A DNA stretch of 18,342 bases, taken from positions 1-18,342 of the forward strand of contig JAUWMO010000022.1 in the NCBI GenBank assembly GCA_030613125.1, in the 5' to 3' direction. The stretch is from Bacteroidota bacterium. GTDB taxonomy: Bacteria; Bacteroidota; Bacteroidia; Bacteroidales; VadinHA17. A program made the translations under genes and the position numbers. Below are positions 1 to 7,645 of this stretch, piece by piece. Under the pieces are notes generated by a model. The model searched no databases, had not been told where the DNA came from, and was given only the letters and a program-made list of their open reading frames with translations. Position 1 is the stretch's first letter. Every line of letters begins with the position of its first letter.

Positions 1-331
1 AAGGCCTTGGGGGGACGAATTACACCACGGGGTTACTTTTATGAACCAGGACACACCTGTTTTGCTGGGAGCTGAAAAAATTGCCAGAAAAACAGATCAG
101 GCCGTGGTTTTTTTAAAGACGAAAAAAACAGGAAGAGGTTATTATGAAAACGAGTTCATTGAATTATATTCTGATCCAAACACAGTCCCGCAATATGAAA
201 TCACAAATAAATATTATAATATTCTTGAAGATTTGTTAAATGAAACTCCTGAATATTGGCTCTGGTCACATGACCGATGGAAATATAAGAAACCGATCAA
301 TTCATCCAATAATAGTAATGATTTACTTTAG
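1..331 (+). CDS. Lysophospholipid/lipid A acyltransferase (LpxL/HtrB family), C-terminal part
   Basis: This is the last ~109 codons of a gene that begins left of the window; the frame is open from base 2. LpxL/HtrB proteins transfer a secondary acyl chain to lipid A at the inner membrane. The fragment reads through FMNQDTP, then GAEKIARK and VVFLKTKK, and ends with the family's typical ETPEYWLWSHDRWK stretch before a polar tail. The N-terminal membrane anchor and the catalytic H(x4)D motif of the family are not in view. An internal ATG at base 41 is not the real start, because the homologous sequence continues upstream of it. The gene converges on murF-alr with only 15 bp between the two stops. 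The family call is firm; the acyl substrate cannot be decided. Confidence 0.85.
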   Translation, partial: RPWGDELHHGVTFMNQDTPVLLGAEKIARKTDQAVVFLKTKKTGRGYYENEFIELYSDPNTVPQYEITNKYYNILEDLLNETPEYWLWSHDRWKYKKPINSSNNSNDLL

Positions 332-346
332 TGACTGAAACCTTAT

Positions 347-2806
347 TCATTCTTGAATGTAAATCCTTTTAACACGCCGTGATACACCAGTAAGAATTTC
401 ATATGGTATTGTATCAAGAAGATCTGCTATTTCCTGAATTTTAACATGTTTACCGAATATTTCAACTTCATCACCCTCTGAGGCACTGATACCTGAAATA
501 TCAATCATGCACATATCCATGCATATATCACCAACAATAGGGATTCTTATTCCTTGATAATATACCATCCCCCTACCGTTGCCTAATTTACGGTTTAAGC
601 CATCGGCATACCCAACCGGAATTATCCCAATTTGTTTATCCTTTTCGGCAATGACTTTTCTTCCATATCCAATTGACTCCCCTTTCCTTATTTTTCGAAT
701 TTGAGTAAGGGTACTTTTAAATGTACTTACTATCGAAAGTGAATTCCCTGGTAAGACTCCAATTCCATGAAGTCCAATCCCAAGTCTGACCATATCAAAC
801 CTTGCGGCAGGAAACCTTTCAATACCAGCAGAATTTAAAATATGAAAGATGATTTTACTTTCCGATATGCTGTTTTTGAATTTCTGCCGTATATCCCGGA
901 ATATTTTTAATTGCGTATGAGTAAATTCATCCAATCCGGGATTTTCACTTCCTGCAAGGTGAGAGAATACAGAAACTACTTTAACCTCTTTGGTATACTG
1001 TAACTCTTTGATAAGATCATCAACTTCATCAGGCTGAAAACCCAGGCGGTGCATACCAGTATCAACCTTAATATGGATAGGATAAGAGCTAAGGCCTTGT
1101 TTTCGAGTGTGTTCTACAAAAGAAGTATACATCCTTTGATTGTAGATTTCCGGCTCAAGAGAATATCGTGTCAGGTTTTCCAAACTGCTTGGATCAGGAC
1201 TCATGACCATAATGGGCAGGCTGATCCCTTCCTCGCGCAGGGTAACTCCTTCGTCGGTGTATGCCACAGCCAAATAATCTACGCCGTGGAATTGAAGTGT
1301 GTTTGCAATTTCAAATGACCCGCTTCCGTATGCGAAAGCTTTAACCATTACCATGACTTTTGTTTCTGGTTCAAGTTTTTTCCTGAAATAGTTCAGATTA
1401 TTTGCAATCGCATTGAGCCTGATTTCAAGCACAGTTTCATGAACCTGAAATTCAAGTTGGCCGGAAATCCTTTCAAACTCAAAATTCCGGGCTCCTTTTA
1501 AAAGAATAATCTCATTTCTGAACTGGTTTCTTGAAAAATGTTTAAGAAATTCATCTGTTGATTTAAAGAATTTCTTATTTCCCTGAAATTTATCTGCCTG
1601 ATAATATAATGATTCCCCGACACCAATGAACTTATCAACTCCTCGTTTATGGACCATTTCAGAAACTCTTTTGTAGAGGTCATCGTTAGTTCTTCCACTC
1701 TGGAAGATATCAGAAAGGATAAGGGTTTTTTTATTCTGTTGGGGTTGTTGTTCCAGAAAGTCCAGGGCAATCTCAAGAGAAGCAAGGTCTGAATTATAGG
1801 TGTCATTAATAAGTGTACAGTCATTAATTCCTTTCTTCAGCTCAAGTCGCATGGCTATGGGATTTAATAACTTAAAACCCTCACTTGTCTCATTTTTATT
1901 CCATTCTAAAACAAGTAATAAAAGCCATACATTGATCGCATTCTCAACGGAGGCATGATCAATGAATGGTATTTGAACAGATATTTCCCCCCCCCGGTAT
2001 GTAGCCTGTAAAATTGTTGAAGATTCTTTTTGCAAAACTTTATTAACAGTCAGGTCAGCTAATTCATTTCGGGACCAGCAAAAAAGCTTTTTTTCTGTAC
2101 TGCCATATTTATTGTTAATTATTTTGTCAATCAATTTATGATCTTTACAGTAAAGAATACTGGAACAGTGTTCGAATAACTTCAGCTTCTCATCAATTTT
2201 ATTTTCAAGATCTAAAAAATTCTCCTGGTGAGCTTCTCCGATATTTGTCATAATTCCAAAGTCGGGGAGGATAATTCTTTCAAGCCTTTCCATTTCTCCA
2301 ACTTTAGAAATTCCTGCTTCAATAATGGCATATTCAAATTCATTATCGAGTAGCCAGAGGGAAAGAGGAACTCCCACCTGGGAGTTGTAACTTTTAGGGC
2401 TTCGTATAATGTTCTTATTTCGTGACATTATTTGGGCGAGCCATTCCTTAACAATAGTTTTCCCGTTACTACCGGTTATTGCAATCAATGGGCCCTTAAA
2501 CTTTTTCCGGCAATGGGCAGCAAGTTTATGAAGGGCATTTAAGGTGTCGGGAACGATCACAAAACTTGCCTCCTCACAGGCACTCTCCTGTGGATTGCTG
2601 ACAATAAAGCATCTTATCCCTTTTGCATACAACCGGTCAATGAATTGATGTCCGTTATGATGCGGGCCTGAAAGTGCAATAAAAACTGACTCTTCAGGAA
2701 TGCAATGAATCCGGCTGTCTGTAACAAGCCGGGATACTGTTCTGTTCCCTCGCCCTGTAAGCTTTCCTTCGGTTATAGAAGCAATTTCCTCAATTTGAAA
2801 TAACAC
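347..2806 (-). CDS. murF-alr: Bifunctional UDP-N-acetylmuramoyl-tripeptide:D-Ala-D-Ala ligase / alanine racemase (MurF-Alr fusion)
   Basis: An 819-residue cytoplasmic fusion. Residues 1-450 are MurF, which adds D-Ala-D-Ala to the UDP-MurNAc-tripeptide. Seen there are the P-loop TGSNGKT at 111-117, the NIGEAH motif near 188-193 and NDTYNSD at 334-340. Residues 456-819 are a PLP-dependent alanine racemase, which makes the D-alanine. The likely PLP lysine is K489 in VKAFAYGSG, the likely catalytic tyrosine is Y714 in SIGYGRK, and DICMDM lies at 760-765. The fusion is known in Bacteroidota and puts D-Ala supply and use on one chain. The start is GTG (2806); an in-frame stop lies just upstream and MLFQIEEIA fits a MurF N-terminus. 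A run of nine G (coding strand; bases 1987-1995) encodes the R-G-G of codons 271-273. The gene follows tdk by 97 bp on the same strand, and that gap holds a palindrome array. Confidence 0.95.
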   Translation of the reverse strand: MLFQIEEIASITEGKLTGRGNRTVSRLVTDSRIHCIPEESVFIALSGPHHNGHQFIDRLYAKGIRCFIVSNPQESACEEASFVIVPDTLNALHKLAAHCRKKFKGPLIAITGSNGKTIVKEWLAQIMSRNKNIIRSPKSYNSQVGVPLSLWLLDNEFEYAIIEAGISKVGEMERLERIILPDFGIMTNIGEAHQENFLDLENKIDEKLKLFEHCSSILYCKDHKLIDKIINNKYGSTEKKLFCWSRNELADLTVNKVLQKESSTILQATYRGGEISVQIPFIDHASVENAINVWLLLLVLEWNKNETSEGFKLLNPIAMRLELKKGINDCTLINDTYNSDLASLEIALDFLEQQPQQNKKTLILSDIFQSGRTNDDLYKRVSEMVHKRGVDKFIGVGESLYYQADKFQGNKKFFKSTDEFLKHFSRNQFRNEIILLKGARNFEFERISGQLEFQVHETVLEIRLNAIANNLNYFRKKLEPETKVMVMVKAFAYGSGSFEIANTLQFHGVDYLAVAYTDEGVTLREEGISLPIMVMSPDPSSLENLTRYSLEPEIYNQRMYTSFVEHTRKQGLSSYPIHIKVDTGMHRLGFQPDEVDDLIKELQYTKEVKVVSVFSHLAGSENPGLDEFTHTQLKIFRDIRQKFKNSISESKIIFHILNSAGIERFPAARFDMVRLGIGLHGIGVLPGNSLSIVSTFKSTLTQIRKIRKGESIGYGRKVIAEKDKQIGIIPVGYADGLNRKLGNGRGMVYYQGIRIPIVGDICMDMCMIDISGISASEGDEVEIFGKHVKIQEIADLLDTIPYEILTGVSRRVKRIYIQE

Positions 2807-2829
2807 AGTTGAATATGTTTAATAATTGG

Positions 2830-2838
2830 CAAAAAATA
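2830..2838 (-). promoter_or_regulatory. Possible -7 element for murF-alr (TATTTTTTG)
   Basis: Read on the minus strand this is TATTTTTTG, one base longer than the Bacteroidota -7 consensus TAnnTTTG, 23 bp before the GTG start of murF-alr. Its upstream edge runs into the triple palindrome at 2835-2868. The same 9-mer lies upstream of the carboxylase gene (13117-13125). It is a weak call because the spacing inside the element is non-canonical. Confidence 0.3.
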
Positions 2839-2868
2839 CGTATTTTAATACGTATTATAATACGTATT
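2835..2868. repeat. Three tandem 10-bp palindromes AATACGTATT at 12-bp period
   Basis: AATACGTATT, itself a perfect palindrome, occurs at 2835-2844, 2847-2856 and 2859-2868, separated by TT and AT. The array lies in the 97-bp gap between tdk and murF-alr, just upstream of the possible -7 element of murF-alr. It could be an operator for a dimeric regulator, or a set of alternative AT-rich hairpins in the tdk 3' end. With a single G-C step per half it is a poor terminator. No known regulator could be matched to it. Confidence 0.85.
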
Positions 2869-2903
2869 TCAGATAATCTGTAACTTCTGTAATAAGCTTA
2901 AAA

Positions 2904-3518
2904 TTAACGATCTGATCCTTTTGGATTATCTTTTTTTTCTTCATTATATTGAAGTTTATTATAGCATTCCCTGCAAAGTGGTTGATAGGCATCTTTTTCT
3001 CCCAGTAAAACTCTCCTGTCATCTTGTGTTATCCGGTGAGAATATGAAGCCAGATTCCCACACTGCATGCAAATAGCATGAACCTTTGTTACACATTCTG
3101 CAATAGCCATCAGGGATGGCACTGGGCCAAACGGAACACCAAGATAATCCATATCAAGTCCTGCAACTATTACCCTTACACCATTATCAGCAAGTTTATT
3201 GCAGACTTCAATCAGGCCGTTATCAAAAAACTGAGCTTCATCAATCCCAACAACATCAACATCAGAAACCATTAGTAAAATATTAGCAGCTGTTTCTACC
3301 GGAGTAGATGAAATTGATCTTGCATCATGGGAAACCACTGCCTTTTCAGAATACCGTTTTTCCATCATCGGCTTGAATATTTCTACCTTTTGGTTTGCAT
3401 ACTTGGCACGCCTTAACCTCCTTATCAATTCTTCAGTTTTTCCTGAAAACATCGAACCGGCAATGACTTCAACAGAACCTCTTTTTTTCCCTTCCACCAA
3501 AGACCTTTCCAGAAACAT
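2904..3518 (-). CDS. tdk: Thymidine kinase
   Basis: A 204-residue type II thymidine kinase that phosphorylates thymidine to dTMP with ATP (pyrimidine salvage, cytoplasm). The P-loop GSMFSGKT is at 21-28. The DEAQFF stretch at 93-98 carries the likely catalytic E94. Two cysteine pairs, C150/C153 and C182/C185, match the structural zinc site of the family. The start is ATG, and the N-terminus MFLERSLVEGKKRGSVEVIAG is typical of Bacteroidota members. The last ~15 residues are a charged tail (KKDNPKGSDR). It diverges from the coiled-coil protein gene at 3590 with 71 bp between starts, and is followed on the same strand by murF-alr. Confidence 0.96.
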   Translation of the reverse strand: MFLERSLVEGKKRGSVEVIAGSMFSGKTEELIRRLRRAKYANQKVEIFKPMMEKRYSEKAVVSHDARSISSTPVETAANILLMVSDVDVVGIDEAQFFDNGLIEVCNKLADNGVRVIVAGLDMDYLGVPFGPVPSLMAIAECVTKVHAICMQCGNLASYSHRITQDDRRVLLGEKDAYQPLCRECYNKLQYNEEKKDNPKGSDR

Positions 3519-3546
3519 CAGATAAGTATTTCTAATTATTTATGGT

Positions 3547-3564
3547 TAACTTTGCAAAAATTTA
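3547..3564. promoter_or_regulatory. Face-to-face -7 elements of the tdk / coiled-coil gene divergent promoter
   Basis: The plus strand has a perfect TAACTTTG (TAnnTTTG) at 3547-3554, 35 bp before the ATG at 3590. The same spacing is seen for rpmH. Read on the minus strand, TAAATTTTTG (3555-3564) is a looser version, with four bases between TA and TTTG, 36 bp before the tdk ATG. The two abut at TTTGCAAA, so two polymerases could not bind at once. No clear -33 TTTG is visible on either side. The plus-strand element is well supported; the minus-strand one is weak. Confidence 0.5.
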
Positions 3565-3589
3565 GCAGGCAACAAATCAGTGTAGTACA

Positions 3590-4336
3590 ATGGAATTCAA
3601 AAAGAATATTGAAAATCTTTCTAAAGATATACAAGATATCGGGAAATTAGTTGAGAACCTGAAATATAATTCTGGCATTTCAAGAATTGAATCAGATATT
3701 CTGAAGAAAAAAATACAAAACCTTTATGAATCTTTTTTACAAATTGAAAGGTTTGTAACTGAGGGGTTTAAAGAGTCTGTACAGGAAACGCTTTCAGAGA
3801 ACGTATCTGAAGTGAAGACATATTCAGAAACAGCAAAAACTGAAGAGAGTGAAACATTTGTTGGAAAGGATACGGAAAATGAAGTAATTGAAACAGGAGA
3901 AACAAATGCTGAACCAGATACTGATTCAAAGATTCATCATGTTGAAGACAGCAAATTATCAGGGCCTCCGCATGGAATACACAAACCTCATCTGGAAGTT
4001 GTATCCGATATGTATCAAAATAAACAACATTATATGAATGAGGCATTGCAGCAAAATAGCAGCCAAAAAGACCTTTCTTCAAAATTTCATGATCAGCCTA
4101 TTCCCGACATTGCTTCTGCCATAGGGATTAATGAAAAGTTCCGTTATATAAGGGAACTTTTTAATGGTGACAGTGACAGATATTCTGAAACTATTAAGAC
4201 TTTGAACAGTATTAATTCAGAAAAAGAAGCTATTGATTACCTGAATAAAAATTTTTCATGGGATATGGAAGGTAAATTGGTTAAGCGGCTTTTAGACCTT
4301 ACTCGCAGAAAACTGAAAATGAAAGTGGATGAGTAA
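3590..4336 (+). CDS. Uncharacterised Bacteroidota protein with N-terminal coiled coil and conserved C-terminal domain
   Basis: A 248-residue soluble protein with no signal peptide or membrane segment. Residues 1-65 are charged helix with a likely coiled coil (MEFKKNIENLSKDIQDIGKL onward). Residues 66-175 are acidic and polar, rich in E, T and S, and probably disordered. Residues 176-248 form a compact domain beginning DIASAIGINEKFRYIRELF, passing a FSWDMEG motif and ending in the basic LTRRKLK. I recall this C-terminal pattern from unannotated Bacteroidota proteins but know no function for it. The gene overlaps rsmI by 8 bp, so the two are very likely co-translated, and it diverges from tdk. 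No catalytic motif is visible, so an adaptor or regulatory role is a guess only. Confidence 0.85.
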   Translation: MEFKKNIENLSKDIQDIGKLVENLKYNSGISRIESDILKKKIQNLYESFLQIERFVTEGFKESVQETLSENVSEVKTYSETAKTEESETFVGKDTENEVIETGETNAEPDTDSKIHHVEDSKLSGPPHGIHKPHLEVVSDMYQNKQHYMNEALQQNSSQKDLSSKFHDQPIPDIASAIGINEKFRYIRELFNGDSDRYSETIKTLNSINSEKEAIDYLNKNFSWDMEGKLVKRLLDLTRRKLKMKVDE

Positions 4337-5000
4337 ACTGATCCTGGTTCCCACTCCAATTGGAAATCTCAAAGATATTACCTTAAGAGCAATCTCAATA
4401 CTCTCTGACGCAGACCTGGTCCTTGCCGAAGACACACGTAAAACAGGGAATCTGCTGAAACATTTTGGGTTAGAGAAAAATGTGCAATCCCATCATAAAT
4501 TTAATGAACATAAAACCGTAAACCAGATAATTAATAAGATCAAAGAAGGAAAGTTAATAGCCCTGGTAACAGATGCCGGAACACCAGGTATTTCCGATCC
4601 TGGTTTTTTGCTGGTTCGTACTTGTATTGACAAGGGTGTTAAGGTTGAGTGCCTGCCCGGTCCGACTGCCTTTGTGCCTGCTCTGGTAGTTTCAGGTTTG
4701 CCTTCTGACCGCTTCTGTTTCGAAGGATTTCTGCCTGTTAAAAAAGGAAGAAATAAAAGACTGAAAGAACTGGCAATGGAGCCACGTACCATGATTTTTT
4801 ATGAATCACCACACAGGCTGGTGAAGTTTTTACAACAACTCACCGAAGTCTTGGGCCCTGAAAGAAAGGCTTCCGTCTCACGTGAATTATCGAAAGTTTA
4901 TGAGGAAACATTAAGGGGCACACTGGCTGAAATTCTTGAGATTTGCAGTAACCGATCCTTAAAAGGGGAGATTGTAGTAATAGTGTCAGGAAACAAATAA
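4329..5000 (+). CDS. rsmI: 16S rRNA (cytidine(1402)-2'-O)-methyltransferase
   Basis: A 223-residue SAM-dependent methyltransferase of the tetrapyrrole-methylase fold. RsmI 2'-O-methylates C1402 in the decoding centre of 16S rRNA. The N-terminal signature LVPTPIGNLKDIT (6-18), AEDTRKT (near 34-40), TDAGTPGISDPG (near 81-92), PGPTA and FYESPHR are all present. It is shorter than the ~280 residues of proteobacterial RsmI and lacks their C-terminal extension, as I expect for this phylum. ATG at 4329 overlaps the end of the preceding gene by 8 bp. Its stop lies 99 bp from the stop of the convergent rmuC; a GC-rich hairpin sits between them. Confidence 0.95.
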   Translation: MSKLILVPTPIGNLKDITLRAISILSDADLVLAEDTRKTGNLLKHFGLEKNVQSHHKFNEHKTVNQIINKIKEGKLIALVTDAGTPGISDPGFLLVRTCIDKGVKVECLPGPTAFVPALVVSGLPSDRFCFEGFLPVKKGRNKRLKELAMEPRTMIFYESPHRLVKFLQQLTEVLGPERKASVSRELSKVYEETLRGTLAEILEICSNRSLKGEIVVIVSGNK

Positions 5001-5056
5001 GATTAATCGATTGGAAGGTTGGAAGAAAGACACATGGCGCATTGAGCGGAATGGAA

Positions 5057-5089
5057 AGTCGTGATCCGACTGGGGTTCGGGTTACGACT
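5057..5089. terminator. GC-rich hairpin between convergent rsmI and rmuC
   Basis: GTCGTGATCCGA (5058-5069) pairs with TCGGGTTACGAC (5077-5088) around a 7-base loop, CTGGGGT. That is twelve pairs including two G-T wobbles, plus an outer A-T pair. It sits where two transcripts converge, so it may end both. Neither strand has a long T-run after the stem: the plus strand continues TGTGCAATAC and the minus strand continues TTTCCATTCC. Intrinsic termination is therefore uncertain. The surrounding ~70 bases are visibly richer in GC than other intergenic DNA in the window, so a small RNA or remnant repeat is an alternative. Confidence 0.5.
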
Positions 5090-5099
5090 GTGTGCAATA

Positions 5100-6392
5100 C
5101 TATTCTATTTCTCCTGCTTTTTCTAACACATCATCTGGCAATGATTTTTTTGTTTTAGCCCCAAGTCTTTTAATTTTCTCTACCCTGCTCACAAGCGAGC
5201 CTTTTCCTTCTGAAAGTTTGTTCATTGCAGTACTATAATGGCTCTGTGCTGAATCAAGCCTTTTCCCAAGATCTTTTAAATCAGAGATCAGTCCTTCAAA
5301 CTTATCATACAAAGCTCCGCTCTGACGGGCGATCTCAAGAACATTTTTACTCTGGTATTCCTGCCTCCACATACTTTCCACCATTTTTAAGGCTGCAATA
5401 AGATTGGTGGGGCTGATAAGCAGGATACGCTTTTCATATGCAAAATTCCATAATCCGGGATCCTCCTGTATGGCAATATGATAGGCAGGTTCAACAGGCA
5501 GAAACATCATAACAAAGTCGAGGGTCTGTAATTGAAAGATATCCTGATAGTTCTTATCTGCAAGCTCTTTGATATGGTTTCGTACAGATACAAGGTGCTC
5601 TTTCAAAGCCTGTTCCTGTTCCTTGTCTGTTTCAGAAGATATAAAACGTTCAAAAGCGGTTAGCGAGACTTTTGAGTCTATAACCACACTTCTGTCACCG
5701 GGATATGTCACCACAACATCGGGTTGCAGTCTTTTTCCCGATTCAAGGGTATATGATGGCTGGATAAAATATTCACGGTTTTTTACTAAACCTGATTGTT
5801 CAAGAATACTTTCCAGGATCACTTCACCCCAATTTCCCTGTGTTTTTGTCTCCCCTTTTAAGGCCTTTGTAAGGTTACTTGCTTCTTTACTTACAATCAG
5901 GTTCAGTTCTGCAAGTCTTTTTACTTCTTCCTTCAGAGAAATCCGTTGTTGGGTTTCTTTATCATAGGTTTCCTCAATCTTTTTTTCAAATTCCCTGATT
6001 TTCTGGCTTAGTGGATTTAATATCTCATTCAGCCTGGTGGTGTTTTGATCGGTGAATTTTTTAGTTTTTTCTTCCAGAATATCGTTTGCCAGGTTTCTGA
6101 ATTCTTCTTTAAACTTTTTCTGAATTTTTTCGATTTCATCCTTCTGTTCAGCAAGTTTCTCCGAGAGATGCCTGTAATCAGACTCTTTAGCAGACAGTTG
6201 CCTGTTTAGTTCAAGGATCTCTTTTTCTTTAAGGTCAATGGAACGTCGCCCATCTTCAAGTGATAAGGATAAACCATTTATCTTTTCCTCATATAATTTC
6301 TTAAAGATTTCAGACCTGTAGCGCGAAAATATGTATATAAGGATACTGCCAATCAAAAATCCTGCCCCCAGATAGATAAAATAAGTTGTCAT
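5100..6392 (-). CDS. rmuC: DNA recombination protein RmuC family
   Basis: A 430-residue protein of the RmuC family, implicated in limiting rearrangements at inverted repeats; the domain has a predicted nuclease-like fold. Residues 2-24 form one hydrophobic helix (IYLGAGFLIGSILIYIF), so the protein is probably anchored to the inner membrane. Residues ~30-185 are a long charged coiled coil. The RmuC domain follows, with GNWGEVILESILEQSGL near 195-211, VVIDSKVSL, and the late stretch FAYEKRILLISPTNLIAALK. Length is normal for the family. ATG at 6392 lies in a 15-bp sequence that is duplicated 25 bp upstream. It follows the DEAD-box helicase by 52 bp on the same strand and converges on rsmI. Confidence 0.93.
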   Translation of the reverse strand: MTTYFIYLGAGFLIGSILIYIFSRYRSEIFKKLYEEKINGLSLSLEDGRRSIDLKEKEILELNRQLSAKESDYRHLSEKLAEQKDEIEKIQKKFKEEFRNLANDILEEKTKKFTDQNTTRLNEILNPLSQKIREFEKKIEETYDKETQQRISLKEEVKRLAELNLIVSKEASNLTKALKGETKTQGNWGEVILESILEQSGLVKNREYFIQPSYTLESGKRLQPDVVVTYPGDRSVVIDSKVSLTAFERFISSETDKEQEQALKEHLVSVRNHIKELADKNYQDIFQLQTLDFVMMFLPVEPAYHIAIQEDPGLWNFAYEKRILLISPTNLIAALKMVESMWRQEYQSKNVLEIARQSGALYDKFEGLISDLKDLGKRLDSAQSHYSTAMNKLSEGKGSLVSRVEKIKRLGAKTKKSLPDDVLEKAGEIE

Positions 6393-6421
6393 TTAACTTT
6401 ATATATTAAGTTGTCATTTAA
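6382..6421. repeat. 15-bp direct repeat duplicating the rmuC start-codon region
   Basis: TAAGTTGTCATTTAA (plus strand) occurs at 6382-6396 and 6407-6421, a 25-bp period. On the minus strand each copy reads TTAAATGACAACTTA. The downstream copy holds the rmuC start (ATG ACA ACT TAT). The upstream copy gives ATG ACA ACT TAA, a three-codon reading frame that stops at once. It could be a short tandem duplication or a tiny leader frame. Confidence 0.8.
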
Positions 6422-6444
6422 TATTTATTTCCGGAGATAAAAAA

Positions 6445-7605
6445 TTACCTGAGATTTCCGGGTGGATGAATCTCAAAAATTTTGTATCCTATAAGCTTTT
6501 CGATATTCGTGAGCTGTTGTGTTTCACGTCGATTTACAAAAGTCAGGGCCACACCGGTAGCTTTAGCCCGGGCTGTTCTTCCTACCCTGTGTACGTAGTC
6601 TTCGGCATCCTGTGGTACATGATAGTTGATCACCAGGTCAATATTGTCAATATCAATTCCCCGTGAAACTATATCAGTGGCAACAAGTATGTGGATTCGG
6701 GCACTCTTAAAGTTTAACAGTACCTTTTCCCTCTCTTTTTGTTCCAGATCTGAATGAATTGCTTCCACCGATAATCCTATACTTTTCAGGGTTCGGGCCA
6801 GGTTCTTTGCATCGTTTTTTGTTGATGTAAACAACAACACGCGGGCCAGCTCTTTATTAACAAGCAACTCTTTTAATAAACTAAGTTTCCGTGTATCATC
6901 AATTTTATATATTGCCTGAAGCACTCCCTCGGCAGGTTTTGCAAGTGCAAGCTTGATCTCTTCGGGATTGTTAAGCAACTTTGAGGCGAGTTTGCGTATT
7001 TCGGGAGGCATAGTTGCCGAAAACATCAGGGTTTGTCTTTTTTCAGGAAGATTCTGGACTATTTGAATTATGTCTCCGTAAAATCCCATATCAAGCATTC
7101 TGTCAGCTTCATCCAACACCAGGTGCTTCAGGTTTTGAAGGGCCATATAACCCATTTGCAGATGGGCTATTAACCGGCCGGGAGTGGCAATAACTATGTC
7201 TGCTCCCATGTTTAAGGCATTTTTTTGCTGGTCCCATATTACTCCGTCAGTTCCTCCATATACGGCAACAGAACTGACTCCCGTGAAATATGAAAAACCC
7301 TGCAAATGCTGGTCTATTTGTATTGCAAGTTCTCTGGTAGGGACTATTATAAGGGTATTTATTCCGGCATTTTTTTCTTTATCTTCAATAATGTGCTGAA
7401 GCAAAGGCAGCAGAAAAGCTGCTGTTTTTCCGGTGCCGGTCTGGGCACAACCAATCAGGTCTTTATTTTGCATAATGATTGGTATTCCCTGCTCCTGGAT
7501 GGGAGTTGGTTCCGTGTATCCCATTGACTCAATACCATCAAGAATACTCTTGCTTAATTTAAAATCGTTGAAACTGAGTTTTTTCTTTTCCCCCTTTTCC
7601 GGCAT
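6445..7605 (-). CDS. DEAD-box ATP-dependent RNA helicase
   Basis: A 386-residue two-domain RNA helicase. In order: Q motif region SFNDFKLSKSIL...PTPIQEQGIP (11-42), motif I AQTGTGKT (54-61), PTRELA, the TPGR motif, motif II in LDEADRMLDMGF, motif III SAT, LVATDIVSRGIDI, and motif VI in HRVGRTARA. The protein ends soon after the helicase core (IHPPGNLR), so it lacks the basic or glycine-rich tails that often confer RNA specificity. It is closest in style to the RhlE/RhlB group, and the substrate (mRNA decay, ribosome assembly or cold adaptation) cannot be decided. The start is ATG. It lies 40 bp after the peptidase gene and 52 bp before rmuC on the same strand. A loose -7-like TAGTATTTG lies 9 bp before the ATG. 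Confidence 0.95.
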   Translation of the reverse strand: MPEKGEKKKLSFNDFKLSKSILDGIESMGYTEPTPIQEQGIPIIMQNKDLIGCAQTGTGKTAAFLLPLLQHIIEDKEKNAGINTLIIVPTRELAIQIDQHLQGFSYFTGVSSVAVYGGTDGVIWDQQKNALNMGADIVIATPGRLIAHLQMGYMALQNLKHLVLDEADRMLDMGFYGDIIQIVQNLPEKRQTLMFSATMPPEIRKLASKLLNNPEEIKLALAKPAEGVLQAIYKIDDTRKLSLLKELLVNKELARVLLFTSTKNDAKNLARTLKSIGLSVEAIHSDLEQKEREKVLLNFKSARIHILVATDIVSRGIDIDNIDLVINYHVPQDAEDYVHRVGRTARAKATGVALTFVNRRETQQLTNIEKLIGYKIFEIHPPGNLR

Positions 7606-7645
7606 TGTTTTTTACAAATACTAAAATTAATAAATGGTTTGTGTG

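Noticed and set aside
347..2806. murF-alr fusion as an assembly artefact
   Set aside because: The reading frame is continuous through a plausible linker, and this fusion is known in Bacteroidota.
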